DNA of 64,000 nucleotides from Bacteroidaceae bacterium (GTDB lineage Bacteria; Bacteroidota; Bacteroidia; Bacteroidales; Bacteroidaceae): NCBI GenBank assembly GCA_017651315.1, contig JAGCDE010000022.1, positions 48,803 to 112,802 of the forward strand, read 5' to 3'. Shown piece by piece: positions 16,500 to 24,725 of this stretch (position 1 is its first letter; each line of letters starts with the position of its first letter). The notes under the pieces were generated by a model. It saw only the letters and a program-made list of their open reading frames with translations, ran no database searches and was not told where the DNA came from. The position numbers and the translations under genes were made by a program.

Positions 16500-18152
16500 T
16501 TATTTGTACATGAACCTGCGGATACTGCCTTTCGGAGTCTTGACGAATGGCTCGAACCTGAGTTCGAAACCGTCCACATGAGAGTAGGCGGGTATCTCCT
16601 GGTTCAGTTTGGTAATGTTACCTGCCATTACTGCGTTCAGGGCATCATTGTCCATTCCGCTGGCACCCACCTCGTCCAGATTCGGAACAATCAGTGCCGT
16701 GAGGTGTCCCTTGCGGTCCACAATTATGGACTCCTGCACGTAGGGCAGGGCGTTCAGGACCACCTCGATCTCCTCCGGGAATATGTTCTGTCCGTTTGCT
16801 GACAGCAGCATGTTCTTGCAGCGGCCTGCCAGGAACACGGTGTTGTCCTTGTCGATGGTACCCATATCACCGGTGTGGAACCAGCCGTCACTGTCAATAA
16901 CCTCAGCCGTGGCCTCCGGATTCTTGTAGTAGCCGGTGAATACGCAGTCGCCCTTGATTACAACCTCGCCCGGAATGTGTTCGGGGTCATGGGAGTCGAT
17001 ACGGCACTCAATGCCTTCGGGTACAATCTCGCCTACGGATTTCATCTTGTAGCTGCCTTTGTGGCCAATTGAGATGGTGGGGCAGGCTTCGGTCATACCG
17101 TAGCCAGTCACGAACGGGATCTGCAGCTTCTGGGCCATAAGGTCTTCCAGTTCGAAAGCCATTGCCGCGCCGCCGGTTACCAGCAGTTCTATGTTGTCGC
17201 CGAATCCGGACATGAATATTGTGCGCAGGGCCTTGCAGTAGTCCTGGTTGTTCTTGTAGTCAGCCAGTTTCTGCTTTCCGGACTTGCTGCTTACGAACTC
17301 CCCTATGGTGTTGTCGAGCATCTTGACCAGGATGAGCGGAACGGCAAAGAATACGTTCGGCTTGACTTCGGCCAGGGCAGGCTTGAGGTATGAGGGCACA
17401 GGCGGGAGACCGAGAACATGCAGATGCATTCCTAAGCACAGAGGTTCTACCGCATCGTACATCATACCGAAGATGTGGGCAAAAGGCAGCACGCTCAGAT
17501 ATGTCTCACCCTCACGGTAGGGGAAGTGGCGCGGTATCAGATATACGTTCACGCTGAAGTTGCGGACGGTCAGCATAACGCCTTTGGGATTACCTGTCGA
17601 GCCGGAGGTATAGTTGATGGCGCACATTTCGTCAGCATCGCGGTCCTCATAGCCGAAGTCTTCCTGAAGGAAGCCTGCGGGGTGGGCTTTCTGCATGAGA
17701 GCCTCGCGGTTCAGATAGAGCTCCGCGAAGTTGCCACGGGAAGCCAGAAGTTCACCTGTATGGACATCGATGGCACCTATCAGAGCAGGCATCTGAGCGA
17801 AGTCGAACTTGTCGAACAGGCGCTTTTCGGTGTAGAGCAGAACGCTGTCGGAGTGATTCACCAGGCTCATGGTATCGGTGGGAGTGTAGCCGTCAAACAG
17901 CTGGACACCCACGTAACCGCCGGTCATCACGCCCATGAAGGTCTTGATCCAGCCTGCGCAGCTTTTTGCGTTCAGGGCAATCTTTGAACCCTTCTCTAAG
18001 CCTGCGGCTTTCCATAGCAGCTGGTCCTGCTCAATCTGTGCTGCCAGCTGGCCGTAGGTTGCGGAACTGTGGTGGAAATCATCCAGAGCGGGGTCATTCC
18101 AATGTTTCCTGACTGTGTTCTCGAATCTCTTGATAAAAGAAATATCGTACAT
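16500..18152 (-). CDS. AMP-binding long-chain acyl-CoA/acyl-ACP ligase
   Basis: A 550-residue ANL-superfamily enzyme that activates a carboxylic acid as its adenylate. The P-loop YTSGSTGNPKGVML is near residue 182, GYGMTEACPT near 335, and WFHTGDMG near 415. The C terminus ends TPKGSIRRFMYK, where the usual A10 lysine position appears to be Ser. The gene is adjacent to the fabF/fabZ/thioesterase run, so it may load or recycle the fatty acid that the run makes. It is about one third identical by eye to the second ligase at 21.7 kb. The exact thiol acceptor (CoA or ACP) cannot be told. Confidence 0.85.
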   Translation of the reverse strand: MYDISFIKRFENTVRKHWNDPALDDFHHSSATYGQLAAQIEQDQLLWKAAGLEKGSKIALNAKSCAGWIKTFMGVMTGGYVGVQLFDGYTPTDTMSLVNHSDSVLLYTEKRLFDKFDFAQMPALIGAIDVHTGELLASRGNFAELYLNREALMQKAHPAGFLQEDFGYEDRDADEMCAINYTSGSTGNPKGVMLTVRNFSVNVYLIPRHFPYREGETYLSVLPFAHIFGMMYDAVEPLCLGMHLHVLGLPPVPSYLKPALAEVKPNVFFAVPLILVKMLDNTIGEFVSSKSGKQKLADYKNNQDYCKALRTIFMSGFGDNIELLVTGGAAMAFELEDLMAQKLQIPFVTGYGMTEACPTISIGHKGSYKMKSVGEIVPEGIECRIDSHDPEHIPGEVVIKGDCVFTGYYKNPEATAEVIDSDGWFHTGDMGTIDKDNTVFLAGRCKNMLLSANGQNIFPEEIEVVLNALPYVQESIIVDRKGHLTALIVPNLDEVGASGMDNDALNAVMAGNITKLNQEIPAYSHVDGFELRFEPFVKTPKGSIRRFMYK

Positions 18153-18172
18153 GATTAAATGATTTTTCCCCT

Positions 18173-18230
18173 ACCGGGCATCCCGGTCATGGGAGGTTAA
18201 ACAAAAAATCCCTTTGCCGGGCAACCCGGC
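18173..18230 (-). promoter_or_regulatory. Twin GC hairpins in the leader of the acyl ligase gene
   Basis: Two six-base-pair stems with three-base loops, at 18173-18187 (ACCGGGCATCCCGGT) and 18216-18230 (GCCGGGCAACCCGGC), near copies of each other. On the minus strand the first to be transcribed (18230-18216) is followed by AAAGGGATTTTTTG, so it resembles an intrinsic terminator placed before the gene. They may form an attenuator. Confidence 0.45.
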
Positions 18231-18248
18231 CACGGGCTTATCGGGGTG

Positions 18249-18256
18249 CAAAGGTA
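18249..18256 (-). promoter_or_regulatory. Putative -7 box for the acyl ligase gene
   Basis: TACCTTTG on the minus strand fits TAnnTTTG and gives a leader of about 90 bases containing the two GC hairpins before the start codon at 18152. No clear -33 box is visible. Confidence 0.5.
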
Positions 18257-18371
18257 CATGGCTCCGGCATGGCCGCATGGGTTTGAACCCCGTTTGTGGC
18301 AGGCTTGAACCGCATTTGTGGCGGAAATCATCCGTTGTGTGGTGAATTGACGGCCTGGATGGAACAGAATG

Positions 18372-18412
18372 AAACAGCCGCCAGTCATTCCTTGAATGCA
18401 TGGCGGCTGTTT
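18372..18412 (-). terminator. Terminator-like hairpin after the secreted esterase gene
   Basis: AAACAGCCGCCA at 18372-18383 pairs perfectly with TGGCGGCTGTTT at 18401-18412. It starts 24 bases past the stop of the esterase gene. The T tract on the minus strand is short, so efficiency is uncertain. Confidence 0.55.
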
Positions 18413-18435
18413 AAGTCCTGGATGTGGGGGGAGTG

Positions 18436-19653
18436 TCAGAGCGTCTCGACAAAGAACCGCTTCATCTTTTCGGCGTATGGGACACCGAAACGGGCGAAGG
18501 TGTTCTTGGTGCCCTGGTCCGGCTTCCAGTCGAAGAATGCGTGGCTGGCACCTTCCACTATGTCGAGTTCCGCTTTCTGTCCGGCCTGCCGGAGGTGCTC
18601 CACGTAGAGCTCCATGGGCGGGCGCTGCACGGTGCGGTCCTGAGTTCCGAGCACCAGGTACTGCGGGGCAGGACGCTTACTGGCCTGCGGGATGTTGCAG
18701 TCAGGTGTCACGGCTTTCTGCCCCTCTTCATCAAGGTCGGAAATGAAACTCCTCAGGCTCTGCAGGTCAAACACACCGTAGCTCGGAGCAGCCGCCTTGA
18801 TGGACTTGGTGAGCTGTTTGCGGGCCTTCTTGGCGGACATACCCTTGGGCATGTAGGTGGGCTTGAACTGATAGACACCCGCCTTGGTGCCGAAACCTCC
18901 GTCGCCTATCATGTCCGCAAGGTCAATCATGCATGATGACAGATGCCCGCCGGCGCTGTCACCTGTGACACCTATTCTTTTAGGGTTGATGCCGTATTCG
19001 GCAGCATGTTCGCGTATGTGCAGTATCGCACCGTAGCAATCCTCAATGAGCCGGTTCATGGTGTTGGGAGTGGCGTCGCCGTCTCGGGTTCCCACCCATC
19101 GGTAGTCAATGCTGGCCACCACTAAGCTGCCGTCCTTGATCAGCTCGCGGGCCAGTCCGCGCATAATGTTCTCATCGTTCGATGACCAGCCGCCGCCGTG
19201 TATAATCACCACGCATGGGAGGTCCTTCGCGCCGTCCGGTATGAACACGTCGTACTTGAGCGGTTTCACTCCGGGCTGGGCATAGACCACATCCTCAATG
19301 GTGCGGTATCCGGTGAGGCGGGACGATTCGATGATGGATGCACCTATACTCATGTTGTTGTCCACCTTGACCTGGAAATCATGCTTCATGGACTCCTTGT
19401 AGGTGGGGTAGAACATGCCGTTGTCCGTCGAGAGCCAGTAGCCGCTGTCGAAAGCCCAGCCGCTGTCGGTCACCTTGACGCTCACGTTCAGAACGGTTCC
19501 TGACTTGACCTGTCCGTCGGCGGGAATGGCAGGTGTGACTGTCACGCTGCCGTGTGCAGGTTGTTCAACCCGTACCCTGAAACTCTCCTGTGCCGTGGCT
19601 GAGATGCTGAATGACAGCGCTGCCAATAATGCGATTTTTCCTGTAGTTCTCAT
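18436..19653 (-). CDS. Secreted alpha/beta-hydrolase esterase (HSL/carboxylesterase type)
   Basis: A 405-residue exported hydrolase. The signal peptide ends near SATAQ, followed by a beta-sandwich-like domain of about 110 residues (VEQPAHGSVTVTPAI). The hydrolase domain has the oxyanion loop IIHGGGWSS near residue 150, nucleophile elbow GDSAGGHL near 233, a candidate Asp in LGTQDRTVQ near 338 and His in GASHAFFDW near 372. These are the marks of the hormone-sensitive-lipase-like esterases, often sugar O-acetyl or small-acyl esterases in Bacteroidetes. It stands alone with its own promoter and terminator. The substrate is unknown. Confidence 0.83.
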   Translation of the reverse strand: MRTTGKIALLAALSFSISATAQESFRVRVEQPAHGSVTVTPAIPADGQVKSGTVLNVSVKVTDSGWAFDSGYWLSTDNGMFYPTYKESMKHDFQVKVDNNMSIGASIIESSRLTGYRTIEDVVYAQPGVKPLKYDVFIPDGAKDLPCVVIIHGGGWSSNDENIMRGLARELIKDGSLVVASIDYRWVGTRDGDATPNTMNRLIEDCYGAILHIREHAAEYGINPKRIGVTGDSAGGHLSSCMIDLADMIGDGGFGTKAGVYQFKPTYMPKGMSAKKARKQLTKSIKAAAPSYGVFDLQSLRSFISDLDEEGQKAVTPDCNIPQASKRPAPQYLVLGTQDRTVQRPPMELYVEHLRQAGQKAELDIVEGASHAFFDWKPDQGTKNTFARFGVPYAEKMKRFFVETL

Positions 19654-19671
19654 GTCTGTTTTTTTTGTTTA

Positions 19672-19703
19672 TGCAAACTTACATAAAATCTGCCGTTTTT
19701 ACA
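19672..19703 (-). promoter_or_regulatory. Promoter of the secreted esterase gene, shared extended sequence
   Basis: Contains TAAGTTTG (19681-19674, minus), a TAnnTTTG match about 20 bases before the start codon region. About 28 of 32 bases here are the same as in 37886-37917, upstream of the ORF6N gene, beyond what a core promoter needs. Confidence 0.55.
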
Positions 19704-19818
19704 CCCACCAGAAATAAATCATAACTTTTTATAGGAAATATCCTGAATGTCCTGCCAAAACGGGCATTTTGCCCATAAAGTTTTTGGGGAAATATTTACG
19801 TCCAAATGGTTTTTGTCA

Positions 19819-19826
19819 TACTTTTG
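19819..19826 (+). promoter_or_regulatory. Putative -7 box for the CE1 esterase gene
   Basis: TACTTTTG matches TAnnTTTG and predicts a start near 19833, 27 bases before the ATG at 19860. The -33 region reads TTTAC rather than TTTG. Confidence 0.5.
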
Positions 19827-19859
19827 TAAAAACTCACTATGGATTAAACCTTAATTATT

Positions 19860-20987
19860 ATGAGAAAAATCTTTTTATTTGCGGCAGTAGCCGCTCTGTC
19901 ATCTGCTCCGGTAGTATCACAGGAGCTTAACAATTTCAATTTCGGCGGCCGTCAGCAGGTGGTCTCGCCTGAACTTAAGGGTGACAAGGTCACTTTCAGG
20001 CTGAATGCCAACTATGCCACTGTAGTGAATCTGGCCGGTAACTGGATTAACGGCAGCATTCCCATGCAGAAGGGGCAGAATGGTGTCTGGGAAGTTACAG
20101 TCGATACCCCTTCACCCGAAATCTACACCTATAACTTTGTGGTTGACGGTGTTTCGGTGAATGACCCTCAGAACTATTTCGTACAGCGTGACGGAACCCG
20201 TTACCTGAACATGCTGATAGTGCCGGGTGAGCGTACCGAGAACTATTTCGAGGCCAACCAGCGAGGAACCGTCACTTACAAATGGTATGACAGCAAGATA
20301 CTGAACATCAACCGCCGTCTTACCGTCTATACCCCTTACGGTTATGAGAAGAACAAGAACAAGAAATATCCGGTTCTCTACCTGCTTCACGGTGCCGGTG
20401 GCGATGAGGAGGCATGGACATCGATGGGCCGTACCGCACAGATCCTGGACAACCTGATTGAGAAGGGGCTCGCCGAGCCCATGATTGTGGTGATGCCTAA
20501 CGGTAACCCCAACCAGCAGGCCGCCCAGACTCTCGGTCTTCCCACAAGCGACCTCAATTTCCGTGACCCGTCCCTGCAGAACGCATACGTCAGGAGCCTC
20601 TGCGAGGAGATTGTCCCCTTCATAGAGAAGGAGTTCCGCGTGAATGCCAAGCCCGAGTCGCGTGCCATTGCCGGTCTGTCCATGGGCGGCGGCCACACCA
20701 TCACCGCTTCCATCCTCTATCCTTCCATGTTTGACTATATCTGCCCGCTCTCGGCTGCAGGAAGTGCAACCCCCGAGCAGATCACAACACTCAAGAAGGC
20801 TGGCGTGAAGCTCTATTTCCTGGCTTGCGGTACCACCGATTTCCTTTGGGACGGCGCTGTAACGCTTGACAAGACACTTACCGACTGCGGTCTGGACCAT
20901 ATCTTCTACAAGTCCGACGGCGGTCACGTATGGGCCAACTGGAGGCTTTATCTGAATACATTTGCTCCAATGTTGTTCAAGAAATAG
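19860..20987 (+). CDS. Secreted CE1-family esterase with N-terminal E-set/CBM48-like domain
   Basis: A 375-residue exported esterase. The signal peptide ends near VVSQE. Residues about 35-125 form an early-set immunoglobulin-like domain (VNLAGNWINGSIPM, YTYNFVVDGV) similar to CBM48. The esterase-D domain has LLHGAGGDEEAW near residue 176, nucleophile elbow GLSMGGGHT near 270, and the His in DGGHVWANWR near 355. Proteins with this layout are feruloyl or acetyl esterases acting on arabinoxylan side chains. It is monocistronic. Feruloyl versus acetyl specificity is not readable here. Confidence 0.87.
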   Translation: MRKIFLFAAVAALSSAPVVSQELNNFNFGGRQQVVSPELKGDKVTFRLNANYATVVNLAGNWINGSIPMQKGQNGVWEVTVDTPSPEIYTYNFVVDGVSVNDPQNYFVQRDGTRYLNMLIVPGERTENYFEANQRGTVTYKWYDSKILNINRRLTVYTPYGYEKNKNKKYPVLYLLHGAGGDEEAWTSMGRTAQILDNLIEKGLAEPMIVVMPNGNPNQQAAQTLGLPTSDLNFRDPSLQNAYVRSLCEEIVPFIEKEFRVNAKPESRAIAGLSMGGGHTITASILYPSMFDYICPLSAAGSATPEQITTLKKAGVKLYFLACGTTDFLWDGAVTLDKTLTDCGLDHIFYKSDGGHVWANWRLYLNTFAPMLFKK

Positions 20988-21125
20988 TATAAAAATGTTC
21001 ATTTCATTGAGAATCTGTTTGATAAAGAGACTATGAGAAAATCATGGAAACATTTCAAAACAGATTCCAAGAAATTTATGGAAACAAATTTAAACGGATT
21101 CTGAACAATTATCATAAATATTTGT

Positions 21126-21133
21126 TAGCTTTG
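21126..21133 (+). promoter_or_regulatory. Putative -7 box for the DUF4332 gene
   Basis: TAGCTTTG matches TAnnTTTG, 50 bases before the ATG. The preceding 120 bases hold three copies of the GAATC[T/C]GTTT motif (21011, 21058, 21093) but no -33 box. Confidence 0.45.
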
Positions 21134-21183
21134 GAGTGAATAAAGGAAAATTCATTGATAACAAAACCTAAAAACTTACTATT

Positions 21184-21591
21184 ATGGCTTATAAAATTGA
21201 TCAGATTGAGGGTATCGGACCCGCTTATGCAGAGAAACTGATTGCTGTCGGCATCAAGACAACCGAGGATCTTCTGGAGAAATGCGCTGCAAAGAAAGGC
21301 CGCGTGGCTGTAGCGGAGCAGACCGGCATTTCCGAGAAACTCATCCTCAAGTGGACAAACCATTCTGACCTGTTCCGCATCAACGGAATAGCCGGCCAGT
21401 TTGCCGAACTTTTAGAGGCAGCCGGTGTTGACACGGTGAAGGAGTTCCGTCACAGGGTTCCCGCTAATCTGCAGCCCAAGCTGGTCGAGGTCAACGAGGC
21501 CAAGAATCTCTGCAACAGGGTTCCCTCTGTAGCCGAGATTGAAAAGATGATAGCCCAGGCCAAGGAGCTCGAGCCTAAGATCACATACTGA
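21184..21591 (+). CDS. DUF4332 helix-hairpin-helix protein
   Basis: A 135-residue soluble protein with no signal peptide. It consists of paired helix-hairpin-helix-like repeats: IEGIGPAYAEKLIAVGI near residue 8 and INGIAGQFAELLEAAGV near 65, the pattern of DUF4332. GIGP-x(3)-KL hairpins contact DNA or RNA backbones in many proteins, so nucleic-acid binding is a reasonable guess, but no function is established. It is a single-gene unit with a strong hairpin after it. Confidence 0.85.
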   Translation: MAYKIDQIEGIGPAYAEKLIAVGIKTTEDLLEKCAAKKGRVAVAEQTGISEKLILKWTNHSDLFRINGIAGQFAELLEAAGVDTVKEFRHRVPANLQPKLVEVNEAKNLCNRVPSVAEIEKMIAQAKELEPKITY

Positions 21592-21616
21592 TCGGAGGAT
21601 TATCACGGAAAGGATC

Positions 21617-21648
21617 AGGCTGGTATCGGTTGCTTCCGGTACCAGCCT
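21617..21648 (+). terminator. Intrinsic terminator of the DUF4332 gene
   Basis: AGGCTGGTA at 21617-21625 pairs with TACCAGCCT at 21640-21648, followed by GTCATTTT. It begins 26 bases past the stop codon. Confidence 0.7.
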
Positions 21649-21663
21649 GTCATTTTATGAATC

Positions 21664-21696
21664 AGCCGGACTGTTGCTGAAAACTACAGTCCGGCT
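21664..21696. terminator. Second hairpin between convergent genes
   Basis: AGCCGGACTGT at 21664-21674 pairs with ACAGTCCGGCT at 21686-21696. It sits between the two convergent genes and probably serves the leftward ligase gene, though no clear T run follows on either strand. Confidence 0.5.
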
Positions 21697-21723
21697 GTTG
21701 TGCCTGTTATGTAGAAACAGATT

Positions 21724-23370
21724 CTATTTGTACAGGAAGCGGCGGATAGACATTTTGGGAGTCTTCTCGAACGGTGTGTCCTGAATCTCCACCTTGGCTA
21801 ACTGGCTATATACCGGCAGTTGGCGGTTGGAGGCCAGACGTATGTTCTCGGGGATGGCATCCTTTGCCTCGGCATCTAAAAGCGCCTTGGCTATGGCCTG
21901 CTCGTCTAAATAGACAAGGGCCACTAACTTGCCTCCGCGATCCACAACCACGGACTCAACCACATAGTCCTGGTTGTTCACCACGGCCTCAATCTCCTCA
22001 GGATATATGTTCTGTCCTGAAGGACCTAATATCATGTTCTTGGAGCGGCCGCGGATGAATATGTTGCCCTCGGCATCCATGATGCCCAGATCGCCGGTCT
22101 TGAGCCAGCCGTCCTCGGTGAAGGCGTTCGCGGTGGCCTCGGGGTTGTTGTAGTAACCTATGGTTATGTTCTCGCCGCGAGCCTGTATTTCACCTACCAC
22201 ATTGTGCGGGTCCTCGGAGTCGATGCGTACCTCAGCCACATCCACGGGCTTGCCGCATGAGCCGGGAACGTACTTGGTCCAATGCTCGTATGCCAGAAGA
22301 GGGCAGGCCTCGGTCATTCCGTAACCCACAAGATAGGGGAACCTGATGCGTTTCAGTATGCGCTCCACCTCCGGGTTGAGTGCGGCACCGCCCATGATGA
22401 ACTCCTCCACATTGCCTCCGAAAGCCTGAACGAGTCCGTCACGGACTTTGTTGTAAATCAGTTTGTTCAGACCGGGAACCTTGAGCATGAACTTCACGGC
22501 CGGCTTGTCTAATGTGGGCTTGATCCTGGACTTGTATATCTTTTCCATCACAAGCGGCACAGTGATGAGCAGGTAGGGCTTGACATCGGCAAAAGCCTTC
22601 ATGAGTGTGGCCGGTGTGGGGGCCTTCCCCAGCCAGTATATGGATGTGCCGTTGGAGAGCGGATAGAGGAACTCTATCACAAGGCCGTACATGTGGGCCA
22701 TGGGGAGCATGGATACCATCTTGTCGCCGGCGGGCACATGTCTCTGGCTGTAATCCACTATGGATGAGAAATTGCGGTAGGTGAGCATCACGCCCTTGGG
22801 GTCACCTGTGGAGCCTGAGGTATAGTTGATGGTGGACAGGTCATCCCAGTTGTCGGTGGGGAACACTACATCGTCCGGTCCGAACCCGTCGGGGTACTTG
22901 CTCTCAAAAAGCTCGTCAAGATGATTGAACGCGTAGGAAATCTTCTCGTCATTGCAATAGAGCATCCGGAGGGTGTTGATATCGAATGCTGCGCGTACCT
23001 TAGGCATCCTGCTGATATCCATCCTGGCCCATTTGTCAGAGTCGGTGAACAACGCTATGCTGTCAGAGTGGTTCACGAGTCCCATCACGCTCTCCGGCTT
23101 GAAATCGGCCAGTATAGGCACGATTACGGTCTCGTAGGTGTTTACGGCAAGATATGCGAATCCCCAGCGTGCTCCGTTCTGGGCCCATAGGGCTATGTGG
23201 TCACCTTTCTTTATCCCTGCGTACTCGAATATTATATGGAAGCGGGCGATGGAGCGTGCCATCTGTGAGTAGGTGAAACTCTCTCCGCCGATGTTGTTGA
23301 GCGCCGGCTTGTCCCAGTATTTGCGGGTGGCCTCCTGAAGCCTTTCCAGATAGTGTGGATATTTTTCCAT
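21724..23370 (-). CDS. AMP-binding long-chain acyl-CoA ligase (second copy)
   Basis: A 548-residue ANL enzyme. I choose the ATG at 23370 (MEKYPHYLERLQ); longer frames enter the divergent promoter region and have no family similarity. The P-loop YTSGSTGDPKGVML is near residue 183, GYGMTEACPL near 345, GWLKTGDLG near 425, and the C terminus is TPKMSIRRFLYK, again with Ser where the A10 Lys is expected. It activates fatty acids for lipid synthesis or recycling. It resembles the ligase at 16.5-18.2 kb over its whole length, suggesting duplication. It is transcribed alone. Confidence 0.87.
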   Translation of the reverse strand: MEKYPHYLERLQEATRKYWDKPALNNIGGESFTYSQMARSIARFHIIFEYAGIKKGDHIALWAQNGARWGFAYLAVNTYETVIVPILADFKPESVMGLVNHSDSIALFTDSDKWARMDISRMPKVRAAFDINTLRMLYCNDEKISYAFNHLDELFESKYPDGFGPDDVVFPTDNWDDLSTINYTSGSTGDPKGVMLTYRNFSSIVDYSQRHVPAGDKMVSMLPMAHMYGLVIEFLYPLSNGTSIYWLGKAPTPATLMKAFADVKPYLLITVPLVMEKIYKSRIKPTLDKPAVKFMLKVPGLNKLIYNKVRDGLVQAFGGNVEEFIMGGAALNPEVERILKRIRFPYLVGYGMTEACPLLAYEHWTKYVPGSCGKPVDVAEVRIDSEDPHNVVGEIQARGENITIGYYNNPEATANAFTEDGWLKTGDLGIMDAEGNIFIRGRSKNMILGPSGQNIYPEEIEAVVNNQDYVVESVVVDRGGKLVALVYLDEQAIAKALLDAEAKDAIPENIRLASNRQLPVYSQLAKVEIQDTPFEKTPKMSIRRFLYK

Positions 23371-23390
23371 AAGAATATCTATTTCTTTTG

Positions 23391-23398
23391 CAAAAATA
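23391..23398 (-). promoter_or_regulatory. Putative -7 box for the second acyl ligase
   Basis: TATTTTTG on the minus strand, 20 bases before the start codon at 23370. It supports that start and rules out the longer frame. Confidence 0.5.
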
Positions 23399-23462
23399 AA
23401 TAAAAAAGCCGTATTTTTCGTGGTTGAGCCGGTTAGAATGCGGAAGGTAGGAAACAGATTCT

Positions 23463-23470
23463 TAACTTTG
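23463..23470 (+). promoter_or_regulatory. Putative -7 box for the TlpA-like lipoprotein gene
   Basis: TAACTTTG matches TAnnTTTG and immediately follows a copy of AAACAGATTC at 23452-23461. The transcript would have a leader of about 20 bases. Confidence 0.5.
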
Positions 23471-23497
23471 CAGCCTGAATTGATAAATATGGCATTA

Positions 23498-24562
23498 ATG
23501 AAAAAGGACAGAGTTGTTTTGGCGTTATCCGCCCTGTTGCTTGCCGGTTGCGGCACAAATAAGAACCTATATTCTTTAGAAGGTGTGTTCGAGGAGTGTG
23601 ACGAGCCTATGGTATGGCTTGTATGCGGGAATGACGTGCTTGACTCCATCGCATTGGACGAAGGCTCGTTCTCCTTCAGCGGTGAGGTGCAGAACCCCAC
23701 AATGGCGTGGGTTTGCACGGCTCCCAACCACCGTATGGCCGATTACGAGTGCGAATTCATCCTTGAGCCGGGCACACTGGTCATGAGCAAACTCCCTGAC
23801 GCCGAGCAGTATGTGGTGAAAGGCAGCAAATCCAATGACCTCCTTGCCGCTCTTGAACAGCGTTCTGTGGAGATTGTTAAGGAGTATGCCCAGTCACATG
23901 ATATGGAGGGCATAGAGGAGGAGATGGACCGCCAATGGAACAGTCTGCTGCAGTCCGGCCTCAAGGACAACACGGACAACATGTTCGGTCTCTACTGCCT
24001 CAGGGAACTCTCCTACGAGGCTCTTGAGCCCCAGGAGATTATGGATTATCTGGTCCGTTTCCCTGAGTCCATCAAGGAGGACCGCCTATGGAAATCACTT
24101 GAGACCAGCACCTCCAAGCACCTCAAGACTACAGCCGGGCAGCCGTTCATGGATTTTACCCAGACCGATGCCGACGGCCATCCCGTCACCGCATCCCAGG
24201 TCATGAAACAGCCCGGGAACAGGTATCTGCTCATCGATTTCTGGGCATCCTGGTGCGGTCCCTGCATGAGGGAACTCCCGTTCCTCAAGGAGGCTTACTC
24301 CAAATATTCCGACAAGGGTTTCCAGATTCTCGGTGTTTCACTTGACCGTGCCAGGGAACCCTGGATCAAGGCCATGCAGGATAACGGCATGAGCTGGGTC
24401 AACGTGAGTGACCTCAAGTACTGGAGCAATGAGGTGGCTGTACAGTATGGCATCAACTCCATCCCGAGCAACTTCCTCATTGACTGTTCAACCGGCACTA
24501 TAGTGGCCGTAGGCCTGCGCGGAAAGAATCTGGAGAAGAAACTGTCCGAACTGATAGACTGA
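23498..24562 (+). CDS. TlpA-like thioredoxin-fold lipoprotein with DUF4369-like N domain
   Basis: A 354-residue lipoprotein. MKKDRVVLALSALLLAGC gives a lipobox with the Cys at residue 18; an ATG nine bases upstream (23489) is the alternative start. An N-terminal beta-rich region (YSLEGVFEECDEPMVWLV) looks like DUF4369. The C-terminal half is an AhpC/TSA/TlpA thioredoxin domain with LIDFWASWCGPCMRELPFL, active-site CGPC near residue 253, and a cis-Pro loop in GINSIPSNFLID. Such proteins reduce disulfides in the periplasm. Its specific partner is unknown. Confidence 0.87.
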   Translation: MKKDRVVLALSALLLAGCGTNKNLYSLEGVFEECDEPMVWLVCGNDVLDSIALDEGSFSFSGEVQNPTMAWVCTAPNHRMADYECEFILEPGTLVMSKLPDAEQYVVKGSKSNDLLAALEQRSVEIVKEYAQSHDMEGIEEEMDRQWNSLLQSGLKDNTDNMFGLYCLRELSYEALEPQEIMDYLVRFPESIKEDRLWKSLETSTSKHLKTTAGQPFMDFTQTDADGHPVTASQVMKQPGNRYLLIDFWASWCGPCMRELPFLKEAYSKYSDKGFQILGVSLDRAREPWIKAMQDNGMSWVNVSDLKYWSNEVAVQYGINSIPSNFLIDCSTGTIVAVGLRGKNLEKKLSELID

Positions 24563-24626
24563 ATCAGGCAGACAGCACAAACCAGTAAAAGTTGTAAAGA
24601 ATTCAGAATAATCATTCCGGTTCCAC

Positions 24627-24657
24627 TTGTTCTTAGGGACCGGAATATCTATTTTTG
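24627..24657 (+). promoter_or_regulatory. Promoter of the TonB-dependent receptor gene
   Basis: TTG at 24627-24629, 20-base spacer, TATTTTTG at 24650-24657. The spacer overlaps an imperfect hairpin (TTCCGGT/ACCGGAA) that may end the preceding transcript. Confidence 0.6.
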
Positions 24658-24725
24658 CCGCCCAACCGGGTATCTTCCTGCCATAAAAAAACGGATGGGA
24701 GGATACTGCAAACAAAACAGGATTT

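Noticed and set aside
15611-16513. A 300-codon plus-strand frame opposite the fabF-like gene
   Set aside because: The translation is a low-complexity Pro/Ala/Ser/Met mix typical of the antisense of a GC-rich gene; no recognisable domain.
20112-21002. A long open frame on the minus strand (about 296 codons) opposite the CE1 esterase gene
   Set aside because: It mirrors the codon pattern of the esterase, has no promoter or family motif, and the plus-strand protein has a signal peptide and a full catalytic set.
21724-23727. Longer N-terminal extension of the second acyl ligase
   Set aside because: The extra codons cross the divergent promoter zone and a -7 box lies inside them; family similarity begins at the ATG at 23370.
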